DNA from: Fragilariopsis cylindrus CCMP1102
Taxonomy: Eukaryota > Bacillariophyta > Bacillariophyceae > Bacillariales > Bacillariaceae
NCBI GenBank assembly: GCA_900095095.1
Contig: FMBT01000181.1
Coordinates: forward strand, 50,367 to 114,366
Direction of reading: 5' to 3'
DNA length: 64,000 nt
Under the pieces are notes generated by a model, which was not told the DNA's origin, made no database searches, and saw only the letters and a program-made list of their open reading frames with translations. The position numbers and the translations under genes are program-made. Below are positions 35,166-47,905 of the stretch, piece by piece; positions within the stretch are counted from its first letter, which is position 1, and each line of letters starts with the position of its first letter.

Positions 35166-36245
35166 TCACGCCAAATGAACTCGATGATCGCGTCGGGTCA
35201 CTTTTGTAGACTTTCTACGGTTCTTCTTCGTGATCATCTTGTTTTGGGTGGAGTTGTTATTATTATTATTATCCTCATCACTTGGCCAGATTAATTCTTC
35301 CTCCGCTTTTACAGATGCATGGTACAAGTGATGGAATTCCATGGCTGTTATGGTACTAGGCTGCCAATGTAGCTCATCTTCGTACGATGGATGAGGCGTC
35401 AAAAGACGTTGATCACGTTCGTCGTCATTGTTGTCCTGCCAGATATTCTCGTCCAACGATAATTCTGAATCTTCTGAATAGACTGGAGACGAAGGCATTT
35501 CGATCATGATTGGGACCTCGTGTGCATCTCTACTCAGGCTCCAAAGTTTTGATGCTTCCGTAATTGCATTAACAGGAGGTCGGTCTCTTGGTTGATGACC
35601 AATAGGACGATCGTTCTTCTTGCGAATAACATGTTGACGCTCTTGTTGGTGTCGACGAGTACTATCTTGTTGTTCTTGTCTCAGCTCTTGTTCTTGATTG
35701 TAAGAATTTGGTCGTGTCTGTGGTGATAATTGTTCAAATAGGTGTCGTATAGTAGGGAGTTCATCGTATGGACTGACGGGATATATCAGCTCGTTTTTCT
35801 TCTTCTTGGAAGTAACTGTTGTACTGACATCATTCAATTCTTTTGAAGATCCGTCTTGATGCCTTGAAACCGTGGCGCTCTTCATCTGCTTCGTTTTCTT
35901 GCCTTGATAAACGTTGGTGCGATTATTCGATTTTCTGAATACCATGATCGGTAATTCTTCGTTGCTACGGTGACTATTGGAAATGAGAGAATCAGTCCAC
36001 GAAGAGAATGACGTAGTGTTTGATCTTGTCAGTGCAGAGAGAACCTTTCCAGTGCCAAAGCTTTTCCTCCTCCTTTTGCTTGTGCTATCGTCTTCGTTGT
36101 CGATGCTTTTACTCTGGTTTACCTCGGTTGATAATTCACAGGTGAAAGACCAACAAGCTGTAATTTGTGTAAACCAGGAGGGAATCATTATTCTATGAAA
36201 TTGTCGTTGAAATGATTGATTGTCGACTGATAAGGAAGATGACAT
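35166..36245 (-). CDS. Basic Ser/Arg-rich protein of unknown function
   Basis: A 359-residue single-exon frame with ATG at 36243-36245. The sequence is disordered, with basic clusters (SKRRRKSFGTGK near 55-66; KKNRRKSTKVTRRDHR at the C-terminus) that look like nuclear localisation signals, a Gln/Arg-rich middle and an Asn tract (about 35255-35272) encoded by AAT repeats. No domain recognised. Confidence 0.5.
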   Translation of the reverse strand: MSSSLSVDNQSFQRQFHRIMIPSWFTQITACWSFTCELSTEVNQSKSIDNEDDSTSKRRRKSFGTGKVLSALTRSNTTSFSSWTDSLISNSHRSNEELPIMVFRKSNNRTNVYQGKKTKQMKSATVSRHQDGSSKELNDVSTTVTSKKKKNELIYPVSPYDELPTIRHLFEQLSPQTRPNSYNQEQELRQEQQDSTRRHQQERQHVIRKKNDRPIGHQPRDRPPVNAITEASKLWSLSRDAHEVPIMIEMPSSPVYSEDSELSLDENIWQDNNDDERDQRLLTPHPSYEDELHWQPSTITAMEFHHLYHASVKAEEELIWPSDEDNNNNNNSTQNKMITKKNRRKSTKVTRRDHRVHLA

Positions 36246-36910
36246 ACATTACTGCGATACAAGGATTTAAATCGATGGTGTTTCGTTTGGTGGAGTGCCA
36301 TGATGTTGGAGGAGTAGAAGTAGAAACTACGAGTATTCACAGAACGAATATCGGAACTGGCCTTTGAGTGGAGTGATGAACTTTATTGGAGTCAGTAGTT
36401 AATCATTTGAATGCAATAGAAAAATGAAGACGAATAGAACGATCACAGATCTTCCATATTATAATATACATGTATGACAATACTATGAATTTCGGTCGTC
36501 CATTTTCCGTTCATAGTACAATCTGGCCAGTGCGCTGGGTGTGTTAAATTTAAAAGCTAAAGACACACATTTTCGTTGATTTTTTGTGTCTTTAAACTTA
36601 GCTTTGTTAAATGCTGGCGACGTTTCCAATTTTTAATAAGATGTTTCAGTCGAAAATAATGTTTCGTGAAGTTTATTCATACTTAGTATCGAAGGAGATA
36701 CTCTCGCAAAAATAGGCTACAATACAGTATCATCATGACGCTTAATTCGATCTACTGAGTATCGCTGTCGCTCATCGGAGATATGCAGTATGGCATGCTT
36801 TTATTTGTACCGTTCACCAGTACAACTTGTACTGTACGACGTGACACAACACATTACAGTGTATTAGACAACGTCTCCATTGTTATTCTTAAACCAAAAT
36901 CCATTCGGTC
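36246..36910. other. Intergenic between Ser/Arg-rich gene and retrotransposon
   Basis: Upstream region of the preceding gene, then host sequence to the 5' LTR. An imperfect inverted repeat (AAGCTAAAGACACA ... TGTGTCTTTAAACTTAGCTT) lies at about 36554-36606; it could form a stem with a 6-base bulge. Confidence 0.45.
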
Positions 36911-37165
36911 TGTCGTGATGAATCGATCTAGTCGGTTTGTTACGTCTTCCAATCATATTAAGAGGTCTTATTTATCAGACCTTGAGATCCTATCATGTAT
37001 TAATCATGTCAATCTCCTTATTTATTAGATATTGATGAAAAGAGGATATCCTTCTTTTCATCCTACATACCATAATTCTATAATTCACTTACATAAAACA
37101 CTACATTTAAACCTACATGTACCAACGTAGATCTAAGATCTTATTTTACGTCGTACATCTTCGCA
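36911..37165 (+). repeat. 5' long terminal repeat
   Basis: Starts TGTCGTGATG and ends ACATCTTCGCA. By eye it is identical over its whole length to the 3' copy. Confidence 0.93.
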
Positions 37166-37179
37166 GGTTATGAGCCCAA
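37166..37179 (+). promoter_or_regulatory. Primer-binding site, half-tRNA-iMet type
   Basis: GGTTATGAGCCCAA directly follows the 5' LTR. Its complement, TTGGGCTCATAACC, is the anticodon stem-loop of initiator methionyl tRNA (CAT anticodon), not the tRNA 3' end. This implies priming by a cleaved half tRNA, as known for Drosophila copia. Confidence 0.7.
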
Positions 37180-37653
37180 TCACTCTCCTTCAAAGATACC
37201 AAGTGACACAATTTAACGGTACAATCGTACGCACCTACAAAGTAACAACCAAGGAACTTCAATAAAGAATTAGATTTCCAACAATAAATGCACTTTAACG
37301 CATTTATCTTGACACCAAATCTATCAAACTTTCTTGTTCTCTTGAATTCTTTGACTATTCTAACTCGAATTGATATTTGTACACACGTGATAAACTACGC
37401 GTTATTTCTGTCCAATCTATCAATCCGATTAAGATTTGAGTACGTGATAAACAACGCGTTAACTCCTACAAATCTAATCTTATCTTAATCTCCTAAAGAT
37501 TTCTACTGTTGATTCTTCTATCGACGATGGAAATAGACCTCCTACTCCTACAGATTCAGATAACCCTACTACACCTAATCCTATCCTTCAAGACGCAGCT
37601 GCAAGTCTAATCCAACGCTAATTCGTGGTAACATCAGCCGTCGTATTCCAATC

Positions 37654-39273
37654 ATGACCTCTTCAACAGACTACGAATTTCCAGGCTTCAGGTTGCTATC
37701 AACTTATCAGCTCCGTTCTAATACAGATGGTCTATCAGCAGGACGACTTTATAAGAAAGAAAATCGTCCCAAGGAAGGTCAAAAGAAGAGAAGGAATCTT
37801 AAAGATATCAAAGCAGATCATTATCCAAACTATAAGGTGATGAATGTTTCTCTTAAAGATCCTGAAAAACTTGCAAGTAATTTGTCTATATTAGACAATC
37901 TAACCTACTCTGAACAAGTTATGATCGAGTTTAACATGGAAGATGCCTTCCGCATCTGTTTTCCAACGAATGATCCTAAATCATTAGCAAGTCTTCTGTT
38001 GATCCGAAAACATCAAAGCCTATCTTCAAAGATCTTTTTGTTGATCACCGGAGATTACTGTTGAACAAGTTGCTATGTCTAATCGATGGTACAGTCGCTA
38101 TGCTATTTCAAAGTTAGTGACAAGACTGAACGTTCTTTTGCCAAAGAACTGGAATGGAGTTTCATTCATCTCCGTAACCATGTTGATCAAGATTTATTTA
38201 ATGTTATTCATTCTGAATATCTCACTTTCAACGCTGATGAACGAGGAGGTCCTCTTTTCCTAAAACTGCTAATGTTACATTTAGTTGTTTCTAATGAGGC
38301 GAATCTAGAGATTTTGGTTGATACTGTCAAGAACTACAAGATCAATGAGAACGTCGATAATGAAGACGTTACTAAAGTCATACGACTTCTAAGAGCAGTT
38401 ACTGCTACTATTATACACCTTCGTATGGATAAGAAATTACCAGAGAAATACATTGAACATCTCTGCACTACGTTTCAAACAACTAGTTGTGCAGAATTCA
38501 ATGCAGAGATTGCAGGAATCGAAAAGGATGTTACTACAAGTCGACGTCTTAAAACTGCCAATGAATCAGCTTCAATGCGTCAGCATACTGGAGCTATTAC
38601 CGTGGCTGCAACCGTCTCCGGACTTATTCTCGCAAATGATATGCAAGGTGTTGACTTTCTTTTCAGCATGGCACAAGCAACCTATCGAGATCTTACTAAC
38701 AATGGTGTATGGAATGCATCAATGCGTCCCACACCAGGCTCCAATCCTTCCGGCGGTTTCATCGCTGCAGATCAAATTGTTGGACCATTCTGCTGGAATT
38801 GTGAATCAACTGATCATGCATGGCCACAATGTACTCTACCTAAGAATGAAGAAATGATTGCAAAGAACCGAGCAATGTATCGTCAACATAAAGATGCTCG
38901 TGATGGTCCCGGTAATAGACCCGAAAATCGTTGGGCTAAATGGAAGAAACCCAAACAGGGCGAAAGTAATAAACGTATCATTAATGGTGATCCACATACG
39001 TACGTTCCTGCTACTAAGCGTTGGGCCAAAGATGACGCCCCTAGTGGTCATGGTGCAATGGTACCAGCCCAAACTCCTCCTACACTACCGGCTCAAGATG
39101 GCTCTATGCCACCTCCTCCTAATCGATCACCGCCACCATTTCCACCTACTTCTATTAACGGTGCTGGTACTGATGATAAATCTCAAATGACGGACGCTCC
39201 TTCACAAGCTGAGGTAGCTTCAATTCAACTTCAACTTGCCAACATGATGAATCTCATGAGCAAGTATGGCTGA
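37654..39273 (+). pseudogene. gag: Retrotransposon gag, interrupted
   Basis: Nucleocapsid-type polyprotein in two visible frames: 37654-38064 (ATG at 37654) and 38086-39273. Between about 38000 and 38090 the coding pattern jumps among three frames, so several bases are missing or altered there. The second part carries one CCHC zinc knuckle, CWNCESTDHAWPQC (CX2CX4HX4C), at about 38792-38833, followed by a basic and Pro-rich tail. Gag and pol lie in different frames separated by 65 bases, with pol having its own ATG. Confidence 0.8.
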
Positions 39274-39338
39274 TATTATGGAGCTTCTATTTTCCACTTT
39301 ATATTCAATACAATCGAATTTAAATTCTATCGATTGTT

Positions 39339-42300
39339 ATGGAATTTAGTGGAAATATCACAGCAGTATTCTATTTCTTTATAGTTACACCAATTACATC
39401 TTACTGCACAGCTGAATTCTTCGTAACAGCAATTCTGGCTGCAGCCTATCCTGGATGGTTACTATATTTTCTTATAACTACTGTGAAGCCTCGTATTCTA
39501 AACTCTTTTACAGCTCCAATTAGAGTTCATTTTACAACTAAAAACTCGAAACATTATCATCGCCATCGTTCCTATCATAAATTAAGATCTAGAAGACAAC
39601 CTAATCATTGTGCAAGTCGACGCAGTCGAACCGGCTGTCGCTTTGATAGATCATCATCCCGAAATATGTCTGGGGGTGGTGGTATTGGTAAATCTAGACA
39701 TACATTTCGATGGAAGTCATCTGGCTCTACTCGTCGCAAATCCAGTCGGCTCTATCGACATCATAAACCATCCACCGTATTTGGTAACTTCTTTGCCACA
39801 AACACGTCAGGTGATGGTTCCTCTCTCTTTCTTCAAGCATGCTCAAGTTCAAAAGAATTATTCTACTTCGATAGTATAACCAATATCGATGATATTCTCT
39901 TTTATGATACAATTAGTTCCTTACCCGAATATGATGACTTTCATCCTTGTTGTGATTATTATAACGACGGTTTCTTCTTCAATCGATATAAAGAAACAAG
40001 CACTGTATTCTTTGATACAATCACCTTTGAGGATGATCCCGTCAAGCTTGATTCTGCAATCAAATTTGATCCTTCAAGATTATCATTTCCATCTCACTAT
40101 ATGAATCACTTTCTAGAATCATTTGATGTACTACAGCAATCGCGTCTACTATCATCATTGTTACCCTCCGTATCAATCTCATCATCATATACGCTACTCT
40201 CCAATTCTGACTCAAGGTACAAAGTAATCTTATTAGAGGCACGTCAACTTCAACTCAATCTATCAAACTATGAAGAAAGAGTAACAATGCCTCTTAATCA
40301 GCCAGCAATTTATCATTCAAGCAAACATGACGAGTTACCAATAGTCATTGACACAGGTGCTTCCTGTTCACTAACTCCTATTCATTCAGATTTCATCGGT
40401 GCTATTGAACCCTCTAATATTCCAACTCTTAATAACATTAGTGGAAAGACACCTGTCGTCGGTCAAGGACTCATTGAATGGAATATTCAAGATGTCAAAG
40501 GGATTCTAAAACCAATTCAAACAACAGCCTATTACGTTCCTACAGCAACAATCCGCCTATTCTCTCCTCAGACTTATATATCAGATGATAAAAGCAACAC
40601 ATCACAAATGACATTAAACAAAGATGGTATTACTTTTATTCTATCCTGTGGTACACGTCTTCAGTTTCCTATCAATCAACGCTCAAACTTGCCAATTATG
40701 TTAACTGAGGCTGCTCTTAATCGTGGAAACAAGAAGAATGGGACATTCACTACGTTCCATATTCAAGACCAGAGTTCTTTCCAACCATCAGCAGATCGAC
40801 TTAATCTACAGTTTTTAACTGATCAATTATCTGTCTATCAAACAACGATTCTTGATAAAAGTCTTCTTCGCCAAGATAATATAAATCTCTCTCCAAGTTC
40901 AAAAGAATTATTATTATGGCACTGTCGTCTTGGACATGCAGAATTTCAACGAATACTCTCGATACTTGCTAAACCAGAACAGTCACGAGGTTCCGATGAA
41001 AAAGGAGAGTTAGTCCGTCGTAAAATACATCCTACCACTAAAGTCTCAAGTGCAATGATACCTAAATGTATTGCATGCTCTGTTGCAAAGCTTAAACGTA
41101 CCACACCTGACTCACACATTACAATAAAGAATAAAGAAAGAGAAGGTGTCATACTACAAAATAAATTATTTCCTGGAGAAAGAATATCATGTGATCATTA
41201 CATGTCATCTACTTTGGGAAGACTGGCTCACACAAGAGGTAAAGAAGATAAAGCAATACAATACGTTGGAGGAACACTATTTGTTGATTTTGCAACAAAC
41301 TATATATTTCATCATCATCAGGTTAATCTAACTGCAGCAGCTACTGTTCGCAGTAAACATGCCTGTGAGCGTCATTTCATGGAGCATGGATTTAAAATAC
41401 AAGGTTATTTAGCTGATAATAATCCATTCCAATCTAAATTATGGACGAATGACTGCAAGTTACAACAACAACACATACTACCTTCTCGGGTGTAGGTGCT
41501 AACATCAAAATTATGTCGAACGTCATCAACAAACAATCTTTAATTGGTCTCGTGCAATGTTACTTCATTTTGTATTACATTGGCCACAGCAGGCAAATGA
41601 AAACCTATGGCCATTCTTTGTTGATCATGCTGTTTATCTTTGGAACAATCTACCTAATCGGAATGATCCTCAAGTATCACCAAAAGAGCTCTTTACCAAC
41701 GTTACATATGATGATTACAGACACCTACAACGTGCTCATGTCATTGGATGTCCTGTTTTTGTCCTTGATCCTAAGTTACAAGACTCAAAGAAATCCCCAA
41801 GTGGAGTATGCGAAGTCGCAGAGGAGTATATCTTGGAATTAGCAAACATCACTCAACAACTGTTCATCTAGTATTAAATCCTTCTACAGGCGATATATCA
41901 CCACAATACCATGTTCTCTTTGATGATCATTTCTCAACCGTCTTCTCTAACGGCAACTTTGATCCAACTGTATGGGAATCTCTAGTGGTCTCCAACAAAG
42001 AACTTGAAACAACATTTATACAAGCAACAGATGGTACAATAATCGAACCTCCTGATCATCAGTCATTTGATGCAATCCTTTGCAAACTATCAATCCATCT
42101 GAATCACCAGAGGGTGCGTCCGCACCTCCTAATTCTGCAACTGAGGGTGAGATCTTGCCATCTAATACAAGACAATCTGCACCTGCAGCATCAGACGATC
42201 AATATCAGATCCACCAATTCAATCTCAACGAGAAACAATTCGCCTACACCTACTCCTATTACGCCATCAGTAGCTGATAACTCGGATCTTCGTCGATCCT

Positions 42301-44237
42301 CTAGAAGAAATAAAGGACAACATGCAGATCGATTGATAGAATCTTGTACTGTCGCTTCCTATCTTTCAACAAATAAGATATCATTACCGAATCTATCCCT
42401 TTATGGATCCTCTCAAACCACTTATACTAAGGACAACCATAATCGTTTGCCACAAATACCATCTGAAAGACTAAATGCTAGTTATATTTCTGGTTTAAAA
42501 TGGAATCGATTGATCCATCTTTGTCATGATAAGTTAAGCACTTTAAGCTCACTCATCGTAGAACATCAACAATACCTAACTACCTTACCTTCCGGTACAC
42601 AACTCGTCGAATACTTCAATCCTGCTCTGTATATTACTGTCGCCAATCAAGATGACAATCCTACTTTAACAGAAGCAATGAATGGTCCTGATGCTGCCGG
42701 CTTCTTTAAAGCAATGGAGCTTGAATTAGAAACTCTAATTACTATGGAAGTCTTTACAGTAGTCGACAGAGAACCATGGATGAAAGTTATTTCAACAGTA
42801 TGGGCATTCAAGAGGAAAAGGTTCCCCGATGGAGACGTTCGTAAACTAAAAGCTCGTCTTTGCGCTAGAGGATTTGAGCAAGTTGAAGGCAGAGATTACT
42901 TTGAAACCTATGCTCCGGTTGTGCAATGGCTAACTGTTCGATTAATATTAGTAATGACAATAATAATGGGTCTTGAAAATAAACAAATTGATTATACAGC
43001 TGCATTTGTTCAAGCTCCAATCGATACAGATGTTTACATCGATATGCCAAGAATGTTCAGTACTATAGGAAAGGTTTGGAAACTTAAAAAGTCGATATAT
43101 GGACTTAAACAAAGTCCCCGGAACTACTTTCTTCATATGAAACAAAAACTTGAGAAACTTGGCTTCACTCAATCAAATGCTGATCCATGTTTATTTATCT
43201 CAGCAACAGTTATATGTTTAATCTATGTTGATGACGCATTGCTTGTATACAAAGATCAATCGGCTGTCGATGATCTAACTAAAAGAATGAAATTAGAGAA
43301 AATGCTCTTCAACGTTGAATCAGATGTTGCCGGCTATCTTGGTGTTCTAATTGATCGAAAGACTGATGGTACTATTATTATGCGTCAAAGTGGTCTAGCT
43401 AAACGTGTAATTGAAGCACTACATCTTGATGATGCATCATGTACATCAACGGATACTCCATGTACATCATTCCTACCAATTGATGAAGCAGGAACACCAG
43501 CAACTGGACTTTATAATTATGCGTCCGTCGTTGGAATGCTTACTTATTTATCAGGTCATTCAAGAAATGATATATCTCTAGCTGTCTCACAAGTTGCACG
43601 TTTTGTACATAGTCCAAAGCAATCTCATGAAGAAGCACTAGAACGTATAGGACGTTATTTAAAAGGAACTTATGAAAATGGTTTGATCTTGAAACCAGAT
43701 AAATTAGATAAATTATTCACTATTGATGTGTATGTTGACGCATCATTTGCATGTGGATGGGGTACTGAACTTGGAACCAATCCAGATTCTGTTAAATCAC
43801 GTACAGGCTATATCATTGAAATTATGGGTTGTCCGGTGTTGTGGAAATCACAATTACAAACTTCAATCGCAACCTCAACCATGGAATCGGAATATACCGC
43901 TTTGTCAATGGCACTACGCGCTGCTATTCCATTGCTTGATATCTGTGTCTCAATTAATCATGGTCTTGGTATGACTAATGATAAATTACTTACGTTCAAA
44001 ACCACAATTCACGAAGACAATATTGGAGCATTAACTCTTGCTAAACTCGAACCTGGACGTCATACACCCAGATCAAAATTCTATGCTCTACGACTTCACT
44101 GGTTCCGATCATGGCTGAAACCTCGTGAAATAGAAATCATCCATGTCTCTACGAAGGATCAAAAGGCTGACTACTTAACAAAGCCTCTTACTGCTCAACT
44201 CTTCAAGAATAATCGTCTTCTTTCTATGGGATGGTGA
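39339..44237 (+). pseudogene. pol: Retrotransposon pol (PR-IN-RT-RNase H), interrupted
   Basis: Visible frames are 39339-41495, 41557-41871 and 41808-44237. The protease motif DTGAS lies at 40350-40364 (residue about 338). The GAG-pre-integrase zinc region is at 40916-41080 (H..H, CIAC) and the integrase core follows. Reverse transcriptase runs from about 42700, with LIYVDDAL at 43220-43243. RNase H follows (DVYVDASFACGWG, STMESEYTAL, HEDNIGAL). The breaks at about 41475, at AAAA 41507-41510 and at AAA 41791-41793 are each consistent with one missing base. Unusually, the first 330 residues before the protease include two hydrophobic stretches and an Arg/Ser/His-rich segment not standard in copia pol. 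Confidence 0.88.
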
Positions 44238-44452
44238 CCATCATCATCTTCAAACTCTTGAAAAATTTATCTTTGATATTAAATCAATAGTTTTCTTTCT
44301 TCGAAATTCAAGAATTTTGAAGGTCTTGGTACAAATCATACGTAGGATTCTACGAGAGAAACCAAAATTAAAGGGGTTAGTGTTTAAATTTTAACGCAAA
44401 CCTCTCCTATATCATTCAATCGAAATACAGTGCTAAATACCACTGTCTGTTC

Positions 44453-44461
44453 GAGAGGGTG
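44453..44461 (+). other. Polypurine tract
   Basis: GAGAGGGTG immediately before the 3' LTR; expected plus-strand primer site. Confidence 0.55.
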
Positions 44462-44716
44462 TGTCGTGATGAATCGATCTAGTCGGTTTGTTACGTCTTC
44501 CAATCATATTAAGAGGTCTTATTTATCAGACCTTGAGATCCTATCATGTATTAATCATGTCAATCTCCTTATTTATTAGATATTGATGAAAAGAGGATAT
44601 CCTTCTTTTCATCCTACATACCATAATTCTATAATTCACTTACATAAAACACTACATTTAAACCTACATGTACCAACGTAGATCTAAGATCTTATTTTAC
44701 GTCGTACATCTTCGCA
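44462..44716 (+). repeat. 3' long terminal repeat
   Basis: Same 255-bp sequence as the 5' copy; followed by host GGTCTG. Confidence 0.93.
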
Positions 44717-45019
44717 GGTCTGTAACCATGTTGTATTCAACACATACATACGGAAGGTATGATCACATGCAAGAAAAATAAGAAAATCCTTTCGTACACT
44801 GTCACAGCACATAAAAATCCGCATAATAATAACGGTAACTTAAGAGCAAATAAGAGAGACACAAATCACATAATAAAATCAACGAAAACAAATACAGCGT
44901 GAAAGCAAGCCTTTTGGAGTAAAAACGATATTGTAAAGCGGCCTCGTTGTTACCTTCTTGTTTGACCAATTAATAGTAGAAATATTCCAGCGCTATAGTG
45001 TGCTAGGAAACGAACAATC

Positions 45020-46713
45020 ATGGCTCAAAACCCGCTACTTGGTGAGTGACGTTAATTCTGATACAACATAAAAACATATTGTTGTTTGTGATGTGATGAG
45101 ATTTTCGAATATGTTTTTGCGTGATGTAGCGTCGACTAAATCCTACCACAGACAGGATCAAAATTATCTTTGGCTACAGGAATTATGCAATGCGACATAT
45201 GAAGAACACTTGGTTTCGTAAAACATAAATCATAATTAATTTGTACTACAGTACTTTCAAACCCCCGCTTCGTATCGTTGGTGATATTTTAATTTTGATT
45301 GTATCAGGAATTTTGTTTTTCCGTGCTAGGCCTTCTTCTCTATCAATTGGTTCCCTATGATGATCAAGAGACCCAAAAAATATCTCTGAAATACGACATT
45401 ATTTGCACACGCTTACTAATTCCCTTTCGCTTTCTTTCTTTTAATGAACAGGAAATCGTATTTCATTGATTCCAAAAAGAATATCCGATACGAGGGGATT
45501 CTATATTCAATCAATGAAACGAATTCAACTCTAGCATTGCAAAATGTTAAATCGTACGGAACGGAGGGTCGTGATGAGACGGACCCTGCTACTGCGTTTG
45601 TTGCACCTCAAGAAGGTATCCACGCATATCTGCTCTTCCGGGGTTGCGACATCAAAGATTTGCACGTACACGAGCAACAGCAGGATTCGTCAGATGCATC
45701 CCAAGAAACATCGAAATCAGAAACGCAGCCCGTAGATCCGGTCCCTACAACAAAATTGACAGAAAAGACTTGCAAACGTGATACGACGGATAAGGAGATA
45801 CAGAACCCGTCCGCTGTTCCTGTGAAATCATCAACATCCGCTCCAGCGACAAAGAAGGAAAGCCAACCGGCCGGCAGTACTAAGAAAGAGCGTCCCGTCT
45901 CCGATAATACTACTGCTACCAATAGTAATAGCAACAACAATAACAGTAACTCCCAGAGGCGGTCAACAACCACGCGAAGACATCCAGCAGCGGTTGGAAC
46001 GGGAGCAAGTTTATTGAATCGAAAGGCGCGAGGGACAGTCCAAGGAGGTGTGTTTTAATCAAGCATAACGTATTTTTTCGTATTTTTTATGGATGGACTC
46101 GCACGCCTGTTTGTCGTTGAAACATAGTAATCTAATAGCCTGACATTTTCCTTCTTTTTTCGTTCAAATCGTACCTCTCTCCGCTCTATAAGGCCCCGGT
46201 CCTGAAAACCCCGAAGGAGAATTTGATATCCAAGCCAAACTAAATGAATTCGATAAGGGTGACGACGACGACGACGACGATCCGCTAAAAGAAACGAACA
46301 ATGAAGAAGATGACGAAGCCGGGGACGAAATGGCACATCCAGAAAGTATCAGTGGATCATCGTCACATTACGAAAAAAACGATTTTTTCGATTCAATTTC
46401 CTGTGATGCTATAGACAAGAAATCAGGAGTCGATAACCGTCTTCGAGGGAAAGATGAACGAAACTTGAATACAGAAACATTTGGAGCGACAGCCTTGAAC
46501 TCTCAACGAAGACGTCGGGGACGTGGCTACAATGGCCGAGGTGGCGGACGAGGAAGAGGTGGTGGACGTGGTCGAGGTCGTGGTCGTGGTAGAGGACGTT
46601 ATTATAACAACAACAATAGCAACAACCAACAAAACACAGAAGGTGTAAATCCTGGTAGAAATAGCAGTGGAAGTATGGCACCTTCAATGCAATCTGCGTC
46701 AGCTTCTTCCTAA
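45020..46713 (+). CDS. LSM14/SCD6/RAP55 family mRNA-granule protein
   Basis: Translational repressor/decapping-activator family acting in cytoplasmic P-bodies. Exons are 45020-45041, 45452-46047 and 46193-46713. Exon 1 (MAQNPLLG) joins NRISLI..., giving the family's LSm fold: ISLI|(S)KKNIRYEGILYSI, TLALQNVKSYGTEGR. One T must be added at TT 45470-45471 for the first strand to be in frame with the rest. The later exons carry the FDF box (EFDIQAKLNEFDKG), the FFD box (YEKNDFFDSISCDA), the TFG box (NTETFGATAL) and an RGG-rich C-terminus (GGGRGRGGGRGRG). All family landmarks are present in the right order. Intron 1 is 410 nt and intron 2 is 145 nt. Confidence 0.88.
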
Positions 46714-47905
46714 ATGGAGATACGGAATACTGTAATACTGCTTAATCATATTATTGTGTTATTCATTCGGAAAAGTGGCGGCTATGGGAAAGAAAAAGAG
46801 AGATTCGAATCTACAGTGGGAGGGAAATAAGTAGATAGATAATGTTGGAAAAGAAAGAAAGAATCCCCATTCATTGTGATATATGTATGGGGTTTTGTTT
46901 CTGGAAAATGGTCATGGTTCGTTTTAAAATGGCGTTTTTGGTACTAAAATTGGACCATGGTCGAATTAAATATTTACCACTAGAGGTGATTGATTCGAGT
47001 ATCCATGGTAATTATTGTGTCGGTGGCAGAAAGTTAAATTACTACTACAATACTAGAAAGGAGTTCATTGATCATATGGCGCTTGTCGAAAATAGCTTTG
47101 TCTTTCCTACACTTTCTTCCCTCTAGCTTAGCGAATAGCATATATTACCATTTTTTAATATGGAAACGGCTGCTTATTTACTTAATGTTTGCAAAATAGC
47201 CTTTCTTCGACATTTTCTTGATGTAGAGTCTGAATTATAGTGAACCAGTGTTTATTCTTATCTCGAGCCAGAGAAACCGGCATCTACCAACAATGCGATA
47301 CAAAAGGACTAAAAAGAATATGCGTCTACTATTTTTATCTCCTTGGGTTTAAAATCGTATACTGCATGTACACGTACGTAGTCCTACGATTATGATACAT
47401 ATCTAGTAGCAGACTAAATGTAAATGCAAGTTAAGTTATGATACAAAAAGAATTGGAAGTATTTATGACTACATCTTATCTTACAATATTATAGCAATAG
47501 CTGCATGCACCACATAGCAAGTGATGCAATGATATAGGGGGATTGGATTCTCACCAACAAATTGATACCATGAGAGAGACCACTGGAATTTATTTTAATT
47601 AGTGCGCTACTATCAGGTTGTATGCGCACCGTAAAAATCTGCAGTAGATGAATATGATATGTATGTCGCTATCTCAACAACGCAATCATATTTTAATTCG
47701 GCGTGGCTGGCACGCCAAAGCTCAGAGAATCCAACTTGGCTTGCTTTGTGTTTGACCGAAAAAGTCTGAAGCATTAACGCAGTTACCTCGAGTCGATTTA
47801 TCGGATAGCAGGGGGAACGGCGCTAACCGAAGGGTAACGGGGTAGACTCTGATGCGGGAATATGGTTTCTGAAAGCCCTCTCCCGGTGAGAGAAAAACGA
47901 TCTCT
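46714..47905. other. Intergenic between convergent genes
   Basis: 1.2 kb between the LSM14 and VDE/VDL-like genes. Short frames on either strand (for example 46842-47126 plus) have no recognisable domain. Nothing else seen. Confidence 0.45.

Larger units (their letters stand above)
36907..44722 (+). mobile_element. Ty1/copia LTR retrotransposon, diatom type
   Basis: Complete element with identical 255-bp LTRs (36911-37165 and 44462-44716), a primer-binding site, gag with zinc knuckle, and pol in the order protease, integrase, reverse transcriptase, RNase H, which defines the copia superfamily. A 6-bp direct repeat GGTCTG flanks it (36907-36912 and 44717-44722); its last TG on the left overlaps the LTR's own TG, so the target duplication is 4-6 bp, compatible with the 5 bp usual for the superfamily. 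Identical LTRs mean recent insertion. The reading frames are nevertheless interrupted by several one-base breaks. Confidence 0.93.

Noticed and set aside
42080-42277. Alternative pol frame between integrase and reverse transcriptase
   Set aside because: The frame reads as a plausible linker, but the main frame is also open here, so a pair of compensating breaks cannot be claimed by eye.
46842-47126. 94-codon plus-strand frame
   Set aside because: Begins with ATG but has no domain or coding-like composition and lies in a 3' flank.
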